Notes: generated by a model from the sequence alone, not told the origin. 64,000 bases of DNA from Cryptomeria japonica (GCF_030272615.1 NC_081410.1:291177457-291241456); one strand, 5' to 3'; shown: positions 33,956 through 46,247, counted from the first letter of the stretch. Numbers and translations are program-made.

Positions 33956-35710
33956 TGTTGGTATTATGGATATGTTGCATTGGTTTTGTCATTAATGTCA
34001 ACACTTATCAACACTTGTCAACACTTATTAGCATTGGAGATCTTTGGTTATGTTCACCGACATGTTCAATGCCTTATGCACAATCATCGGTATTTGGTTC
34101 ACCGACAGGTTATATTGTTCACTGACATAAAGGATGACTTGTTATCATCTGGAGATTACTTGATCATGTCAAGACATGGTTTGGACACTTGGTTTTGGTG
34201 ATTTGGTTATTGATCTAATCGATTTTGCATATTTTTTGTTACCGACAAATTGGTCTAGGTTATGGACCGACAAGTGCTATCTATTCCAGATCAGCATGAC
34301 ACGTTATGAAGATGATTTATTGATTGGTTATTATTGTAAATTCATTAAGCCAACATGATGCATCACATATTGATTCATCTATAATTGATTTAAATGTAAT
34401 ATTCTTAGTGAGACGACCTACACATTTGGTCTTAGGTTTTTGTATATATGTAAGATCTCATTTGTGAGATTATGTAGAAGGTGTGGAAGAGGAATGTAAT
34501 AAGGTATATGTGAATATAAGCAGAGCTACTCACATAGACATCATTTGAAGATTAAAGGAATTTTATGATGAAGACAATCAGAGCTTAACCGGTACTGAAT
34601 CCAACATATGAAGATGCTATTTTGAGCAGGACATTATCATTGGATTTAACCATCGAATTATAGTTAGTGTGACTCTCATTTTGTGATCGAGCAGTGAGCT
34701 TGAGGTAGTTGGCCTTTCTACTTGTGCAGACCCCATTTGAAAACACATACTATCTGCAGTAGTATCATCTAATTGTGGGTAAGGTTTCCCACCGTGGCTT
34801 TTCCCCTTACAAGGTTTCCACTTACAAATATCTATGTTATGTGTTGTGGATGTTATTTGTCTTTCTGTTTCATGCATTAAACTTTATCGATACTATTATT
34901 AACTATTAAACTGTTAACTGACATTAAGTTTGGTTTACCGGTATTATGCATCAAGTTTGATTAAGTTATCTTTGGGTTGAAATTAAGTTATCTTTGGGTT
35001 GAAATTAATAGACAACTGATTCACCCCCCCCTCAGTTGACTCCTAGTCCTAACAATTGGTATCAGAGGTAAGTTCTCTTTTTGCAAAAGTTTAATAGCTT
35101 GAGGAGATTCTATGACAACTAACTATTTTCGGAAGGACAATTCAAAGCTTGATGGAACTAACTATGGTATATGAAAGGTCAGAATGGAGAGAAATCTGAA
35201 TTGCATTGGAAGAGACATATGGGATGTGACAAAGAATGGCTATGTTGGTCCTACACATAGTCAAGCTAATCCACCAAACTTGGCTAAAGATCAGGAGAAT
35301 GATTGCAAAGCAAGAGAAGCACTTTTGAGCGTATTGTCATATCAACAAATCATGGGATTATCAGATCGATCTACTGTTAAAGTTATTTGGGACAAATTAG
35401 AGACATTGAATGAAGGTGATACCACTGTCAAAATTGCAAAACTGGAATGCTTCCAGGTCAGGTATGAAAATCTAAAAATGGAAGAAGATGAAAGGATTTA
35501 TGCTTTTATGGAAAGAGTTAATGAAATTATTTTGGGTATACAATGTTGTGGAGGATCCTTAAGTGAAGATGAAATTATTTCTAAAGTTTTAAGAGCATTA
35601 CCACCAGCATACAAAATGAAAGTAACCGCTATTAATGAATTGAGAACAATGCCTAATACATCAGTATCTAGAGATACCTTGGTTGGAAAACTTTCATCTT
35701 TTGAACTTAA
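33956..35710 (+). mobile_element. Copia element H, 5' part only (LTR, primer site, gag start)
   Basis: The LTR 33956-35054 (TGTTGGTATT...CCTAACA) is followed by the primer site TGGTATCAGAGG at 35057-35068 and a gag ORF. The element stops inside gag at about 35710, with no pol and no 3' LTR. The same LTR family occurs as a solo LTR at 6859-7917. The LTR terminal hairpin is GACAACTGA / TCAGTTGAC (35011-35019, 35032-35040). Confidence 0.8.
35112..35710 (+). pseudogene. gag: Copia Gag of H (UBN2 type), truncated
   Basis: Start ATG 35112 (MTTNYFRKDNSKLDGTNYGI), then an in-frame TGA where this family has Trp (YxxWKxxM). The frame continues to 35747, with LDGTNY, KAREALLSVLSYQQIMGLS, VIWDKLETLNEGDTTVKIAK, EIISKVLRALPPAYK and LVGKLSSFEL. 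This is the Gag (capsid) of Copia elements; the zinc knuckle and everything after it are missing. Residues after FEL derive from sequence of G. Confidence 0.85.
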
Positions 35711-35809
35711 ACCAAGATTTCTTGTTACCTCAAATCTTGGTTTATGATTTCTTGTTGTATCTAGATCATCAAGTGCCACAGTGAGTTGTTTGTGTAAACT
35801 AGAGTCCAT
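35711..35809 (-). pseudogene. Gag start of element G (about 30 codons)
   Basis: Minus ATG at 35809 gives MDSSLHKQLTVALDDLDTTR, close to B (MDMSLEKKLEVALKEYD) and C. It is interrupted by the H fragment. At the junction a 12-bp perfect inverted repeat, AAACCAAGATTT / AAATCTTGGTTT (35709-35720, 35732-35743), forms a foldback. Confidence 0.65.
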
Positions 35810-35862
35810 TGATTCACTATTCTAGATCTTCCTCAAGCTGTTAGGATTTCTCCAAGGAACTA

Positions 35863-35875
35863 GGCTTTGATACCA
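35863..35875 (-). other. Primer-binding site of element G
   Basis: Minus TGGTATCAAAGCC, two bases from the LTR end, identical to the site in A. Confidence 0.75.
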
Positions 35876-35877
35876 AT

Positions 35878-37020
35878 TGTTGAAATCAATGAACACTAAG
35901 AGGGGTTGTATCAGTGTTCTGCAATTTTTAACTTTATTGAACTTATTCTTAAGCCACCTGATGCAAATGAATAAAGGTAAAGCACATAAAATCAATACAA
36001 ATAAGCACAAAACTATAACTCCAATTTTTTTACGTGGAAACCTGTAAAGGGAAGAACCATGTGGGATTGAGACCCACAATATTAAAATACTGGGATCAAG
36101 AGTATAATAATATTACAAGGGGAATGCACATGCATTCAGGCACACTGCCTAGAGCTCATTGCTCAACTACAAAAGAGGGCTACGACCCCCAGAGGACTCA
36201 CTGTCCTACAAATGTTTACAAATGATAACTTGAATGTTTGAACTAATGAATAGAATTTATAAATGCCAAAGTGCAGTTCCAGTTATGCACAAAGTATCTT
36301 ACTTCCACTATTCTGGCACACTGCTCTGTTCAACTATTCTGTCATACACCAGAGCATAAATCCAAAGATAGTGTAGGTGAGACTATGCATAGACACTCAT
36401 ACAATATTTACACACCAACATTGATCACCAAAATGATCAAATATATTGGTTTGATATATCCACATCACTTGATTTAGGCCACCAACATGTCAGGTCCAAC
36501 AACATTTGCAAAACATGAAATGTGTAAAATAAGGCGACTCAATCTGATTATAAATGCACATGCAGACCAAAAAAAATTGATTATATGCTTCAGATATGTC
36601 GGCTTGGCAACCTCAAACTTGGAACCAATGAACAAAATCATCCTGAAGATTCTTCATAACACGCTACACCAGTAATCACCCAAATAACCTTGTTCTTCCT
36701 AAAATATCGGATGTTGGATCTTCAATCTAGCACAAGAATCATTATTGGAAGCTAGGTTGTGAACTAAGCTATCAAGTCATCCAATCAACTACTTCTTCCA
36801 CTTAAAAGAAAAATGTGCACCCAAAATTGAGTTCTACTCAATGTACCCATACTCTGACGAATACTGTGTTCCTCCTTCTAGACTTAAGAAAAGTAGACTT
36901 TGAACTTTCGGTAGAATGATTTTGCATATTTCAGATGAAGCTTCTAATATGAGTTTCCATCAATGAAAACTTACAAACACTCCTCAAGCACTTATCTCTT
37001 TCGATACAATGTCTTCAACG
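35878..37020 (-). repeat. 5' LTR of element G
   Basis: A diverged copy of 32449-33607. It carries the hairpin GAACACTAA / TCAGTGTTC (35891-35899, 35911-35919). The right end is near 37020, where the other copy would read GACAACA; the last bases have changed. Confidence 0.75.
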
Positions 37021-40000
37021 TCAGGGGCAGAATTGAGACTTGATTTAATTCTTAATTTTTCTTTGAAACAATGTTGTTCCAATGTTGTCTCAAAGAGTGG
37101 CAAAATGTATTCATTTAAAAATGGATATGATTAATTAAATAAATATTTGTTATTTATTTAATTATTATTCTTTTATTAAATAAATAAATTGAATAGTTTA
37201 TTTATTTAATTCATTGAGTCTATAATTCTCGCTAGAATACCCTAGAGAAAATAACTAATCTACCTAACAAATAGATTTTTTTTTAAACATTCACTAATTC
37301 CACACATAACGCTACAAGAATTCATATGCATTAGTCATAATTTTACATGAATGCATAAACATCTTAATGATAATCATATTCTTAACATCGTAATACGAAG
37401 TGGAAATATAATACAACAACTATCCATCCCTAGGGTACCTCAACACCATTACTTAACTATAAATAACACATAAGCCCATCTATAATCATGTTACCATTAT
37501 CATCCATTATGTTTAGTTCCTAATCAATTACTTTCTTCCTAACATGAGTATTATGAACCATCAAATATCTAAGTTCATTCTAAATCACCAAATAAAATGT
37601 ACCTAACTCCCATAATGAAATATCATGAAACTATCTACATATTTCTTTTACAAACATAAATATTTCATCAAGGATAACCATTACACATCTCATAAAGATT
37701 ACTATCATTACACATAAAGATCATAATCGCAAATACTAATCTACTTCCAAATAGGATCTCATGTTACTAAACAATTCTAGAATCATTTATAACTACAAGA
37801 ATAAACATAAACTACTCATTCTTTTCCCCTAATTTAACATAGGATCTCATTCCCAACATAAGGATCATTCCTACAATATGAATCATATAATAATACACAT
37901 TCTTAATCTATTACATATCATATTCTTTACATCATCATGTCCTAATACATAAGACTACATGATACAAGCACATAGTTTCTTCTATTGTATCATATCCTAA
38001 TGCATAATAATATAAGCTACGTAAGTGCATATCCTTCTGTTGCATTTACAAGTCATCACGATACAATGTTATCTCTAATACATAAAGTCATGTCCATAGA
38101 TCATCTACATAATATAGAACCATAGAAACCATAGACATGCACGCTAGCATCCAAAAAATAACATCCCAATGGAAGAAGACATCAAACCAACCGACCATGT
38201 GGAACCAAATAGGAACCACCCCCCATGCTAGGAGATGACATGGGGTTCCAAATCACACTCAAGACCTAGGTTGACACCTAACAACCAAATTCAAGATGAC
38301 AACCAAAAGACAAGAATACAATAACCAAACCACATCACAAGGCTGAAGTACAACAACAAACTCCCAGAGACCTAATCAACAACAAAGGCATAAGGATAAT
38401 GAACACATGTAGGGAAGAGTGTCATCACATGCTATCCTGATGAAGAAGGGAACATTTACAAACCTTGATAGACACATCACCATGTGATATCCTCACAAAG
38501 AGGGTCAATCCACACACATAGTAGTCATGCATGTTATCCTTACATAGAAGATAATATCCATACTCCTGATATACATACATGCTACCCTCACATAGAAGGG
38601 TAAAATCAATATCTGATAGAGATGTGGAGCCATCTCAACCTATGTGAGAAAAAGGGAGATTAGCTTGCCATCACATTATCCTCAAACCAATCTCATTAAG
38701 TGTATCCTAACCCAGTTAATTAATTATTAATATTATCACTTGTTTATATCAAGAAAACTTTCAATGTTCCCTAGCAATCTAGACTCTACGCATCCATCAA
38801 GGAACCACTTAGCAGCCTATCTCACTCGACCCCGGTCATGACATGAAATCCTACTCCCCCTAACCATATGCCAAGACCTTAGGGTAAAACATAAACCACA
38901 TAAACATTACAATAACATCATGGATGCTTTCCATGAAAATAATATCACAACAATAACATCACAGATACACATCTAAAGCATAACAATGAGCTATAATGCC
39001 AGCATGCCTAAACAAGATCCTCCGCCATCAAAAGTATAGCAATAAGCAAAAGTAAGACATACACCATCTTACTCAACAATAAGCAAATACAATCCTCAAT
39101 AGTGGGGCACATTCATCCCACTTGAGCTCATATACAATATACCTCAATCACAAGGCATTCTTCTTAATACTAGAGCTAATCATCATATGTGCACAAACCT
39201 CAACAACAAGGCACAAACCATCTTGCCATAGCACAAATAAACAATAAAATGAATGATACTGAACCATATACATCTTAGAGAAAACTCAAGACAATCACAA
39301 AAAGCCTCTGGTACAAGCCCAAATCCAAAAATGCATCATAGATTGACAAAATGATAAAAAACCCATATACAGGGCAGTTTGGCACATCCACCAATTAGAT
39401 TAGCACAACTACAAAATATAGTAGCACATTCACAGAACATAACAATGCATCTACTAATCTTGATGGCACATTGGCATAACAAAACAATGCATCTTCCTTT
39501 CAGAGTGGCACATAATCTATATTAAATAGCACATACAATATATATATTTGTTCATGCAACCAATTCTGTAACACATATACATAAGGGACTAAGATCTCAG
39601 AAAAATAGAAATAAAGACTCACAATTGACTTAAAAGATTCACTAAGGCATAAATTATGACTCAAAACCAATCTAGGAGGTGTTGGAGCTCAAAATTGTAG
39701 GGTGTTAAATCTTAAAGGTATGCCAAGCCTTATGATTGAATTTAACACTCAACTCCGGACAACTGATAGAATTGGTCAAAATTATTGTAATTCCCTACAC
39801 TTCAGGTACTGCTAAACCTAAGCGGGTAAACCTTATTACCAAGTATCTTCACCTTATGACACTTAAGCATATTATTGTTACAAAACTGTCCTAAGGTCAA
39901 TCTCAAATTGGCATTAAAGATTTTATATGACCTACTACTTCTATCCTTACTTCTTACTCTTATTAAACTGAAAAATAAAATTTAAAATTATGATATTATA

Positions 40001-40539
40001 GATATGTGGTTTAGACCAGTGTCTTCTTTTCCTATTGGTCTTAGAGTCTTATGAAGTTCCTTTCTTATATTCTCCTTGTTAGACAATAAAATTACCATCC
40101 ACTGTTAATCCTTCCGAACTTAATGATTCAATTTCAATATGACAATTACCATACATGCAATTTTAATCTTTCCTAGAAAGAGGCTTATGTAGTAATTAAT
40201 CCAAGAGTATATCTTATCTTGTTCACACCACACAACAATGTAGCAGTCTAAAAATAATGAAATGACCATAATTTCAGAAAATGAACAACCTTTGATTTCT
40301 TATCAGCAAAATAACAAGCTCTAATTGAAAATCATCCACAATAATTCTTAACACAATATGAATTGAAATCAAACAAGTTTGTATATTGGTAGAGATATAA
40401 AAGTATATATTTCATCATGTCTTGCATAAAATAAATGATCTTCCTTTTATAAGGAGAGATCAAACACATATGAAACATCATGTCTTTTGGAAATAAAAAC
40501 ATAAGTTAGTTACATAATGTAACTAACCACACAAGTCTT
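37021..40539. other. 3.5-kb AT-rich stretch without genes, with two diverged repeat arrays
   Basis: No ORF, LTR pair or RNA gene is supported. 37120-37210 is TTAATT/AAATAA-rich and partly palindromic. 38425-38610 holds about four diverged units of about 50 bp around CATGCTATCCTCACATAGAAGGG. 39381-39590 holds a 21-bp degenerate array (see the separate entry). The left edge adjoins G's LTR and the right edge adjoins ORF J. It may be an old LTR or leader of the J element. Confidence 0.4.
39381..39590. repeat. Degenerate 21-bp minisatellite, about ten units
   Basis: Units begin GGCACATCCAC (39381), AGCACAAC (39402), AGCACATTC (39423), AATGCATC (39444), GGCACATTGG (39465), AATGCATC (39486), GGCACATAAT (39507) and AGCACATAC (39528), exactly 21 bp apart. 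Similar GGCACA words at 39106, 39190 and 39211 suggest the array once began near 39100. Confidence 0.6.
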
Positions 40540-41988
40540 CTAACGATTTAAGAGAAACAAATTAATAGCCCCTAGGTGATCTACATATTCCTTCTCTTTA
40601 TAAGTTGGGATGTTTGAGACAAAATGCCACATAATATATTCCTTTCTATACAGCGTATTCAGGACCATCTTCATGTTATCAAGAATATAGTCCTCATCAT
40701 TGATCTCATTCAATGCTTGTGGATGTTCTTGTGACAACAACTCCTTCCGTTGCTCTTGCAACATTGACGTACCATCATCATTGTTCAATAGTGAGGGGAG
40801 GGTTTCAGTGTCTTTTGCATCCAGCCGATTCATATCATCTTCCACCTTTTATTTTCACTCCATCTATTTTGATCACAACTTTTTGATATTCTTTGGCAAC
40901 TTGGAAGATTTAGGATCTTGCAGCTTATTGACTATTTCTTTCACCCCTTCTATCAAGCCAACATGTTCCTATAATACCCTGAAGGTTCCTACATAAGTGT
41001 TCCAATAGTCATTAGCATACTCCATTATTTCATTGAACCTATGGGTGACTAATCCTGCCATCATGTCATGTGTAGTCCTTTTCCTTTGTTCATCTTTTTT
41101 CTTCAATGTTTTTTGAACCTTTTCTGCTTGATACCTCCAATAATTTGTGTCTTATAGAACTTCAGTAATCTGCTACTCCTGCCCATATGAAAATTCTTCT
41201 ATTTTAGGAAGCAACCTCAACTCCTCCAACTGATGAACTCGTTCCTTTATTTTATCATATTTTTCCCTATAGGTATCTCTTTCTTTCACTACATATTTTA
41301 TCTAGACCTTGGTGAATTCTACCACATTAACATTTAGGTCTGCTGTTTCTAATGGATCCATTTCACAAACCTTTTGGACCATGAGATGACCAAATACTTT
41401 ATTAGTCTCCACTAAGGTGGGCATTTTATTCCTTGGGTATAAGACCCACTGCAACAACACCTACTTGTCTAGGTCAAAATCTCAACCACAGTAGATTTTG
41501 ACAATATCTTGTAATGACAATTTCTTTTGAGTGTCATGGTTCTTTTCAAAGATATCAAATAATAGACTAGAACTCATATCCCATCTAGGTACAATGAGTA
41601 CATTGGCATCTTGTAGGAGTTGTCTTTCCCTAACAGGGGTCATGGTAGCAATATTATTATCTACATCTTGTTGGAATTTGTCAAGTAATTCACCCTCATT
41701 TTCCTGTGTAACTTCACCAACTTGTTGCCTAAGTATTTTTCCTTTGTACTTATACAAGAATGTCTTTAACTCTTGATAATGAATAAACTCATCATCAAAA
41801 TAATTTTTTCTCCACCAAGTTGTATGATATCCTATCTTTTTGCTATAGCTTCTACAATAACCTCCTCTAATGAGATGGATCCTTCTCTCGAATGTCCTCA
41901 AAATTTTTTTGTATTGAGGGGTTAGGCTGTGGTGATATATGTAGAAGAGGTGTTACAACTTGTGTTGGATATTGCTACTGCTAGGATA
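40540..41988 (-). pseudogene. C-terminal part of unknown ORF J
   Basis: No family recognised. A minus frame from about 41985 to 40540 has a handful of stops. It encodes a basic aromatic block (RTFERRIHLIRGGYCRSYSK, HTTWWRKNYFDDEFIHYQEL), a mixed region (QLLQDANVLIVPRWDMSSSL) and a long charged coiled coil (for example VKERDTYREKYDKIKERVHQ, EKVQKTLKKKDEQRKRT). The 40845-40540 part (DAKDTETLPSLLNNDDGTSM) is in the same frame and ends the protein. Its N-terminal half lies across the Copia K insertion at 46248-46751. It looks like an ORF of another non-autonomous element; its LTRs were not found. Confidence 0.5.
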
Positions 41989-43261
41989 TGTTGTTGTCAT
42001 TGATTTCAACATATTCCTGTGTTTTGGTGTCTCAGTGATTGCAGAGAATTGATTTGGTTGTTTTATCTGTTTGTTATGCTGAATCAAGTTGAGATACTTG
42101 ATTTAGTGTTGGCTTCATGATTATATGTGGTGATTTGATTGAGTTATGGATTCTGGTTTGAGGATTGGTTTTTTAGTGTTTAGGTGTTTGATCCATTGTG
42201 CTTCGGAATGATTATATCTTAAGTTATGGATTTGGGAGAGTGTTTGGGATGTTCATGTGTATCTTCAATTTAGATGGTTTGTGATTTGGTGCTCTGCAAG
42301 TTATCTTTCTAGTCCTAGTTGCTTCTGTTGAGTGTTCTCAAGTATCAACATGTTGATCGATGGAGATTTGATTAAGTGGTGTCGGTGCAACTTTTGCAGA
42401 TGGTTCTAACATGCTTGTTGTTGTTTCTTAATTGTATCCTATTTGTTTTGTTGGTCAACATTGATCGTTGTGCACATTATTGAAGATCTTATGGGTTCGA
42501 TGATATTGTTCTTGTTATGCGACATTTTTCGGTGGTGTAGCGTGTTGTGGTTGATCTTGGCAAGATTTCTGGAAGTGTTGCGTGTTCGAGGATTTGATTT
42601 GGGTCCATGCTATGTTGTTATGAAATTGTATTGGTTGGGTGGTTGATTTATGTAATTAGGTCTTAAGGGTTGAGCTGACCTTGTAGTCAAGGTTGATGAT
42701 TTGTATAAATAGGTGTCATATTCATGTAATTAGTGTAGAGGTGTTGTGTCTAAATTATCAGAGAGTGGTGTATGCGTGAGCAAGTGAATTTATCTTTTGG
42801 TGTGAAGTGTAGAGTAGAGTGTGTTGTAGAGAAGACAATTGTGCTTAATTAAAACTGTTATCAGGCATTAGAAGATGCTATTCTTTCAGTTCATCTAAAC
42901 TGAGTTGTTGTCCAAATATTATTGTAAGGCAGCGAACCTTCCCTGAGGGTTGTAGCTGTTTGGGTTATTATATTTTGAGAATTGAGATCTAGGTAGTGTT
43001 CCTGAATGCATGCACATTCCCCATTGTAATATTTCCACATACAATTGTAGAGTATCATCTTATATGGGTAGGTTCCCACCATGGATTTTCCCTTAACCGG
43101 GTTTTCCACATCAAATTTTTTGGTGTTATGTGTGTTGCCGTTATTGTGTTTATCTTTGTTCTTGTTGCACTTAATCAGATTTGAAGTTGTGCTTAAATTG
43201 CTTAATCTAGTGAAAACTAATTCACCCCCCTCTCAGTTTTCCTTCATTGTTGTTGCAAACA
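41989..43261 (+). repeat. 5' LTR of Copia K
   Basis: 1,273 bp, TGTTGTTGTCATTGATTTCA...TTGCAAACA. The TATA box TATAAATA at 42704-42711 is the likely promoter. The terminal hairpin is GAAAACTAA / TCAGTTTTC (43212-43220, 43233-43241) around a C6 loop. No second LTR is present. Confidence 0.85.
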
Positions 43262-43263
43262 AT

Positions 43264-43275
43264 TGGTATCAGATC
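43264..43275 (+). other. Primer-binding site of Copia K
   Basis: TGGTATCAGATC two bases after the LTR; initiator-Met tRNA type, as in most plant Copia elements. Confidence 0.8.
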
Positions 43276-43317
43276 TAGATCCTTTGGAAGAAGCTTGATT
43301 GCTTGAAGAGATCCAGG

Positions 43318-45360
43318 ATGACAACCTATGTTTTCAAGAAAGAGAGTCTGAGATTAGATGGAAGAAATTACACTGTATGGAAGGACCAGATGGAGTGTCA
43401 TTTGAAGTGTCTTGGAGAAGATTATTGGAAAATTACAAAGAATACCTACATTATTCCTCAGAATGGTCTAGTTGTTGCAAATGAGATCGAGGATGCTGAA
43501 CATAACATAAGAGCTAAAGAGGCATTTCTGAGTACCCTGATCGATTCAGAGATGACTAATGTAATGGGACTTCAAATTGCACATGAAATCTAGGAAAAGT
43601 TAGAGACCTTTTATGAAAGAGATGAACATGTCAAAGTTGCTAAGTTGAAGAGTTTGAAAGGAAAGTATTAGATGCTGATTATGGGAGATGATGTGAACAT
43701 ATCATCCTTTATGGATAAATTGAATGAACTTGTCATGAACATTAGATGTATCGGTGGAACTCTTGAAGAAGATGAGATTGTTGCAAAAGTACTGAGATCC
43801 TTGCCTCCTTCTTACAAATCTAAAGTTTTTGCTATTGATGAGATCAAAACTATGACTACCATGATAAGAGACATGCTAGTTGATTGGTTTGTTGCTTTTG
43901 AGTTGAGTGAATTTGGAGAATCACATGGTAAATCTAAGATTGCATTTAAAGAATCTATAATCGAGAAGCAGAAGTATGATCTGGGAGAGAGTTCATCTAG
44001 GGTTTCTAGATATGAAAGAGAAATGACAGAGATGGAAGAAAAGGAAAGAGAGTTGGATGAGCTTGAAGCACTTATTGCTTGGAGATTGCCTAAGGGAGCC
44101 GATAAGTATGATGGGAAGTTACCTTTGAAATATTTCTCTTGTAATAAGATAGGATATTTTGCTTCTAGGTGTCCTAAAAGAATGTCAAGGTATCATAAGC
44201 ATGATAAATTTGATAAGAATGGCAGATATGAGAGGCATGATAAGTATGATAATCCCTATAAGCCTAACTAGAAGTACAAATATCAGAAGAAATGTTATTA
44301 TGCTACTAATGAAGGTGTGACAGATGAAGATTCAGTGGATTCGGAAGATGAACTTGTATTTATTGCTATTAAGGAGGATGATTTAGCACCAGTGAATTCT
44401 ACAAGATGCATTGTTGAGGAGAAAGCTTTGGCTACTAAGATTGAAGAGAAAGATGAATGGGTAATTGACAGTGGTGGTTCACATCATATGATATGTGATA
44501 AAAGTAAATTTGTGAATATGAAGAAGTATGATGGTGGTATAGTAAGATTTGGAGATGATAAAGCTTGTGTAATTCATAGTAGAGGTTCTATTTATTTTGA
44601 TGGTAAGCATAATACTGATGATGTATTATATGTTGAAGGTTTGAAGCATAATATTTTGAGTGTTGGACAAATGGTTGATAATGAATATGATTTGCAATTC
44701 AAGAATGGTAATTGGAAGATCCTAAATGCCTCCGGTATAGAGATTGCATCAGGAACTAAGACTAAAGGTAATATCTTTCACTTGAATGCCGGTGAGAAAA
44801 GTTGTTTGATTTCTCAGATAGATGAAAGATGGTTGTGGCATAGAAGGATGTGTCATGTTAATTTTGACCGTATTATCAAGATAAGTTCTACTCAAGATGT
44901 TAGATATTTTCCTAAGATTATGAAACCTTCTAATCCAGTATGTAAAGAATGTCAGTTGGGAAAACAAACAAGAATTTCATTTAAGAGTAAGCAACATAGA
45001 TCTAATGGATTATTAGATCTTGTGCATACTGATTTGTGTGGGCCTACAAGAATGAGAAGCATGCAGGGTGACAAATTTTTGATGTTGTTGACTGATGACT
45101 ACTCTAGAATGATGTGGGTTACTTTTCTAAGGGAGAAGTTAGAAGCACTGGAGAAATTAAAGGTATTCAAAGATAAGGTGGAGACAAAGACAAGATTGAA
45201 GCTGAAATGTCTGAGATTTGATAGAGGAGGAGAATTCACATCCAGTGAGTTTGATTCATTTTGTGAAAAGCATGGAATTAGAAGACAATTGCTTGCTCCT
45301 AGAACCCCTCAGTAGAATGGAGTTGTTGAAAGGAAAAACATAAGTATTTTGGATGCTGCT
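43318..45360 (+). pseudogene. gag-pol: Copia K gag-protease-integrase polyprotein (decayed)
   Basis: One frame from ATG 43318 (MTTYVFKKESLRLDGRNYTV) to about 45360, with TAG at 43591, 43669, 44269 and 45313. Gag is UBN2 type (NIRAKEAFLSTLIDSEMTN, KVLRSLPPSYKSKVFAIDEI). The zinc knuckle YFSCNKIGYFASRC has lost its first Cys and its His (both Tyr). A Lys/Asp/His-rich repeat follows. Protease has DEWVIDSGGSHHM with intact D-S-G. Integrase has the zinc domain HRRMCHVN...CKECQLGK, then catalytic Asp in VHTDLCGP, Asp in LRFDRGGEF, and Glu in GVVERKN just after the 45313 stop. It would process Gag and insert cDNA, but is now inactive through stops. Confidence 0.9.
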
Positions 45361-46247
45361 AGGACTATGTTGACTAAATGAGATGTTGCAAAGACCTTTT
45401 GGAGAGAAGTTGTTAGGATTACTGTATACACATTTAACTAGGTGCAAATAACGTTTATTTCGATAAGACTCCTTATAAGTTATGGTTTTGTCATGTTCTT
45501 ACAGTTAGATATTTCAAAGTTTTTAGAAGTAAATGTTATATCAAAAGAGATGAAGATATTGGAAAGTTTGATGCAAGATGTGACGAAGGAATCTTCTTGT
45601 GTTATTCTACTAAGAGCAAGGCCTACCGTTGTTACAATAAGAGGTTGAAGAAGATAGTGGAAATTGTAAATGTGAAAGTTGATGAATGTCATGGAAAGCA
45701 GATCAGTGCATGTGGATATGAGTTTGATGATCAGGATATCATTTCAAAGCAAGTGTAGACTGACAGCCTGATGCAAAATGCTCCTTTAGAGACAGTTAAT
45801 CTAGATATTGCTACCAACGGTGAAGAAGTTCAAGAACCTGAGAATCAAAATAATCAGAAGACTCTGAGGTATGTAAGATTAAATTATTCATAAATTTAGA
45901 TGATTGGTGATAAAAATAAAGGTGTGATGACTAGAAGAAGGATTGCTGCTAAAGAAATATGTTTGATTTCGAAGATTGAACTGAAAGATGTTGCTGAAGG
46001 TTGTAAAGATGAGAATTGGATAAGAGCTATGGAAGAAGAGTTGAATCAGATTGAGAAGAACAATACATGGGAACTTGTTCTGAGACCTAAAGACAAGAAT
46101 GTGATTGGCACTAAATGGGTGTTCCGAAATAAATTGAATGATGCTGGTGAAGTGGTTAGAAACCAAACAGGATTGGTATGTAAAGGATGCTCACAGATGG
46201 AAGGAGTTGATTATGAGGAGGATTTTTCTCTAGTAGCTAGAATACTC
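45361..46247 (+). pseudogene. pol: Copia K integrase C-terminus and start of RT
   Basis: The frame is broken between 45361 and 45890. From 45954 it reads the conserved entry to Copia RT: ENWIRAMEEELNQIEKNNTW, GTKWVFRNKLNDAGEVVRNQ, and EGVDYEEDFSLVARI, where the element ends. The RT catalytic YxDD motif is not present. The break at about 46247 marks a deletion or a truncated insertion. Confidence 0.8.

Larger units (their letters stand above)
32449..37020 (-). mobile_element. Remnant of pol-less element G with Copia H inside
   Basis: LTRs 32449-33607 and 35878-37020 are homologous direct repeats. On the minus strand the order is 5' LTR (right), primer site, the first codons of a Gag like that of B and C, then the inserted Copia H fragment, then the 3' end with two polypurine tracts and the 3' LTR. 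Almost the whole internal region of G is missing, apparently deleted with the 3' part of H. The flanks TTTAC (left) and TCAGG (right) do not match, so no target duplication can be shown. Confidence 0.75.
41989..46247 (+). mobile_element. Copia element K, 3'-truncated, inserted in ORF J
   Basis: It has the LTR, primer site, then gag, protease and integrase in one frame, and the beginning of RT. It ends abruptly at about 46247 in the conserved N-terminal RT block, with no RT core, RNase H or 3' LTR. Minus-strand ORF J resumes directly after. The left flank is GGATA (41984-41988). Stops are mostly TAG at former CAG or TGG codons. Confidence 0.85.

Noticed and set aside
35184-35747. Last residues of the Copia H gag ORF (PRFLVTSNLGL)
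   Set aside because: They lie past the breakpoint, in element G sequence, and are not part of Copia Gag.
31661-39590. CRISPR-like arrays (20- and 21-bp periodic repeats)
   Set aside because: Repeats are degenerate and contiguous without unique spacers, in a plant retrotransposon setting.
37021-40539. A long LTR of the J element
   Set aside because: No matching second copy was found in the window and no TG...CA ends could be fixed.
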